Both the position numbers and the translations under genes were made by a program. Source: Vibrio sp. 99-8-1 (GTDB taxonomy: Bacteria > Pseudomonadota > Gammaproteobacteria > Enterobacterales > Vibrionaceae). Taken from it: 64,000 bases of DNA. Location: positions 124,001-188,000 of the forward strand of contig NZ_VTXE01000001.1 in NCBI RefSeq assembly GCF_013114595.1, in the 5' to 3' direction. Shown here piece by piece: positions 63,626 through 64,000 of this stretch (positions are counted from its first letter, which is position 1; every line of letters starts with the position of its first letter). The notes beneath the pieces are model-generated. The model had not been told where the DNA came from and did not search any database. It was given only the letters and a program-made list of their open reading frames with translations.

Positions 63626-64000
63626 AATGACTCCTGAACTGAAGCTGACAAGGTTAACTGACAGAGAGAATATATATTCGCTAACATATAGCTCTCTTCT
63701 TGCTCCGAAACCGACTCTAACCCCATCAGCTTCAGTGTTTTTTGGTGCAGTAATGATGTTCTTTTAAAATCATCATCATATATCTCTTGTAAAATGTCTG
63801 CGTCCAGCCCTTGAGCAATGGTGTTATTTTGCCAAATGCGGTCTGCCGCCCGAGCTAAATGCGTCAACACCATCTGATATTGCTCATTATCATGTGGTAC
63901 ACCAAGTTCATCATCGAGTAACTGCAACACTCGCAAACAACCGTCGTAGGCGCGCTGACTGATCACTTGCGTTTGCAGCAACAGTTCAAATCTTTGTTTC
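63622..64000 (-). CDS. yhfY: YhfY-like PRD-domain protein, 5' end cut by the window edge
   Basis: The frame is open to the window edge: the codons upstream of the possible TTG at 63981 (residues KQRFELL) look like protein, so the start is probably outside. The residues include AYDGCLRVLQLLDDELGVP and LTHLARAADRIW, typical of the PRD fold, which is regulated by His phosphorylation. It overlaps php by 4 bases. In E. coli yhfY lies next to yhfZ; here the upstream gene is not visible. Confidence 0.82.
   Translation of the reverse strand, partial: KQRFELLLQTQVISQRAYDGCLRVLQLLDDELGVPHDNEQYQMVLTHLARAADRIWQNNTIAQGLDADILQEIYDDDFKRTSLLHQKTLKLMGLESVSEQEESYMLANIYSLCQLTLSASVQESL

Overview
The window looks like a chromosomal segment of a marine gamma-proteobacterium, almost certainly a Vibrio. 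Evidence: moderate-to-low GC, a choline-to-betaine operon, a type VI secretion (T6SS) cluster whose gene order and paralogs recall the T6SS1 class of the V. harveyi clade, a relBE pair very close to the E. coli one, and P2/P4-type phage debris. Family calls come from reading translated sequence and remembered family features; no database search was run.

Left part (1-10,000): 3' end of a sensor kinase, a LysE/RhtB exporter, a HAD phosphatase, a LysR regulator divergent from a monooxygenase-like protein and a Gfo/Idh/MocA oxidoreductase, a small Cys-rich CWC protein, then a minus-strand operon betB-betA-BCCT-like transporter that makes glycine betaine and probably imports its precursor or a related osmolyte. 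No betI lies beside it.

Accessory zone (10,480-22,000): relBE with its own operator; a structured remnant resembling the ash/icd/cI region of P4-like satellites; a DUF2797 protein; an MFS pump; an NlpE-like lipoprotein; two large Sel1-repeat proteins; a P2-type remnant (intact ogr-like gene, decayed integrase); two small unknown genes; a Fic toxin with an enlarged class I antitoxin; and a decayed gene fragment. Next come a YdcF-like protein and an HBM-type chemoreceptor.

Core (25,670-51,640): a minus-strand T6SS cluster of about 26 kb. In transcription order: an unknown 433-aa protein, tssA, hcp, tssB, tssC, a second TssC paralog, tssE, tssF, tssG, tssH, then a four-gene insert (ATP-grasp ligase, MFS carrier fused to two extracytoplasmic segments, two periplasmic binding proteins), then tagH (FHA), tssJ, tssK, tssL with a SPOR-like tail, tssM with a degenerate Walker A, and a short Ser/Thr kinase. 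Most junctions overlap or nearly touch, but strong hairpins follow hcp and tssH. No vgrG, PAAR or sigma-54 activator is present. The four-gene insert is the most unusual system here: it looks like an amino-acid/peptide ligase plus ligand-sensing and transport machinery embedded in a secretion operon.

Right part (51,640-64,000): an AT-rich region with a perfect 14-bp inverted repeat, an MFS protein, a lipase-like hydrolase, an intergenic palindromic repeat, a small membrane protein, a secreted His-rich protein in front of an OmpR-type two-component system (probably metal sensing), RarD, and most of a yhf-type operon (yhfY-php-yhfU-yhfT-yhfX-yhfW) cut off at the right edge.
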